From Candidatus Sabulitectum sp. (GTDB lineage: Bacteria; Fermentibacterota; Fermentibacteria; Fermentibacterales; JCC-6): DNA of 5,320 bases. The notes under the pieces were generated by a model. It was given only the letters and a program-made list of their open reading frames with translations. It was not told the origin of the DNA and did not search any database. Within the stretch, counting starts at the first letter, position 1, and each line of letters starts with the position of its first letter. A program made the position numbers and the translations under genes. Positions 5,001 to 5,320 of this stretch are shown in pieces. The stretch is taken from positions 1 to 5,320 of the forward strand of contig JAGLQD010000524.1 of assembly GCA_023136985.1 (NCBI GenBank). The letters are read 5' to 3'.

Positions 5001-5320
5001 TGGGTGCTATTGGTAAATTTTTCAAAAAGATCATGGGTGACAGTCAGGCTAAATTGATGAAAAGTCTCGAACCCCAGGTGGATTGTATCAATACTGCGTT
5101 TGCAGAACTTGCATCGCTGTCAGATGACGATCTTAAAGGCAGAACCAGGGAGTTCAGGATAAGGCTTCTTCAGGGAGAAACCATTGACGATCTTCTTCCT
5201 GAGGCTTTTGCTGTGGTAAAAGAGGTATGCAGAAGAAACCTTGGAGTGTCCTGGGATGTCAGCGGTCATCCAACAGAATGGAACATGGTTCCGTACGATG
5301 TTCAGCTCAAAGGAGGCATC
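5000..5320 (+). CDS. secA: preprotein translocase ATPase SecA, N-terminal part
   Basis: The first 107 residues of SecA; the gene runs off the right edge. SecA is the cytoplasmic ATPase that drives secretory proteins through the SecYEG channel. Visible family marks are the basic, amphipathic N-terminus (GKFFKKIMG, 5-13), the helix with LSDDDLKGRTREFR (40-53), LLPEAFAVVKEVCRRNLG (65-82), and YDVQLKGGI (99-107), which in SecA comes just before the Walker A region. The WNMVPYDVQL wording (94-103) and the insert before it (83-93) resemble SecA of Bacteroidetes/Chlorobi-type bacteria, which have W-x-MVHYDVQLIGG. The first nucleotide-binding domain's catalytic motifs, DEAD-type box and C-terminus lie outside the window. 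The start is ATG 5000, with GGAGGA upstream. It is coupled to the lipoprotein gene and probably lies in the same transcript as the TPR gene. Confidence 0.93.
   Translation, partial: MGAIGKFFKKIMGDSQAKLMKSLEPQVDCINTAFAELASLSDDDLKGRTREFRIRLLQGETIDDLLPEAFAVVKEVCRRNLGVSWDVSGHPTEWNMVPYDVQLKGGI

Noticed and set aside
4723..5016. Plus-strand frame of 97 codons overlapping the lipoprotein gene
   Set aside because: Its translation is a frame-shifted, leucine/tryptophan-rich shadow; the frame at 4695 carries the YfiM-like motifs.
3301..5320. CRISPR, tRNA, insertion sequence or attachment sites
   Set aside because: No direct repeats, cloverleaf, transposase or terminal inverted repeats were seen; the stretch is filled by ordinary genes.

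Overview
The window is gene-dense, all on the + strand, with standard bacterial codes (TGA, TAG and TAA all act as stops) and moderate G+C by eye. It reads as two blocks. Many junctions overlap by 1 to 4 bases (ATGA, TGATG, TTGA, TAATG), so translational coupling is the rule. The secreted and outer-membrane-like proteins point to a Gram-negative-type envelope. The SecA start carries a 'WNMVPYDVQL' segment resembling SecA of the Bacteroidetes/Chlorobi (FCB) side of the tree. A little-cultured FCB-type lineage such as Fermentibacterota is my guess, and it is weakly supported.

Block 1 (44-3300) is a five-gene peptide-maturation-like cassette: a PqqD-like RiPP recognition protein, two tandem radical SAM/SPASM enzymes, a short HPr-kinase-like P-loop protein, and an S24/S26-type serine peptidase without an N-terminal membrane anchor. 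Four consecutive junctions overlap. The set looks like a RiPP (ribosomally made, modified peptide) pathway: bind a leader, modify by radical chemistry, possibly phosphorylate, then cleave. It resembles the PqqD plus two-SPASM cassettes named SynChlorMet and GeoRSP. No precursor peptide lies inside the block. The only room for one is upstream, where a reading frame ending at base 27 enters from outside the window.

A short intergenic stretch (3301-3384) holds a convincing sigma70-type promoter whose spacer contains an inverted repeat. I see no terminator there.

Block 2 (3385-5320) is an envelope and secretion block: a small secreted beta-rich protein, a TPR protein whose natural start appears to be a non-standard or mutated codon, a small YfiM-like (DUF2279) lipoprotein, and the first 107 codons of secA, which runs off the right edge. 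From the TPR gene onward the genes overlap, so secA may be co-transcribed with them.

The most notable items are the compact five-gene cassette with a minimal kinase and a Ser/His-type peptidase, and the start-codon problem of the TPR gene.
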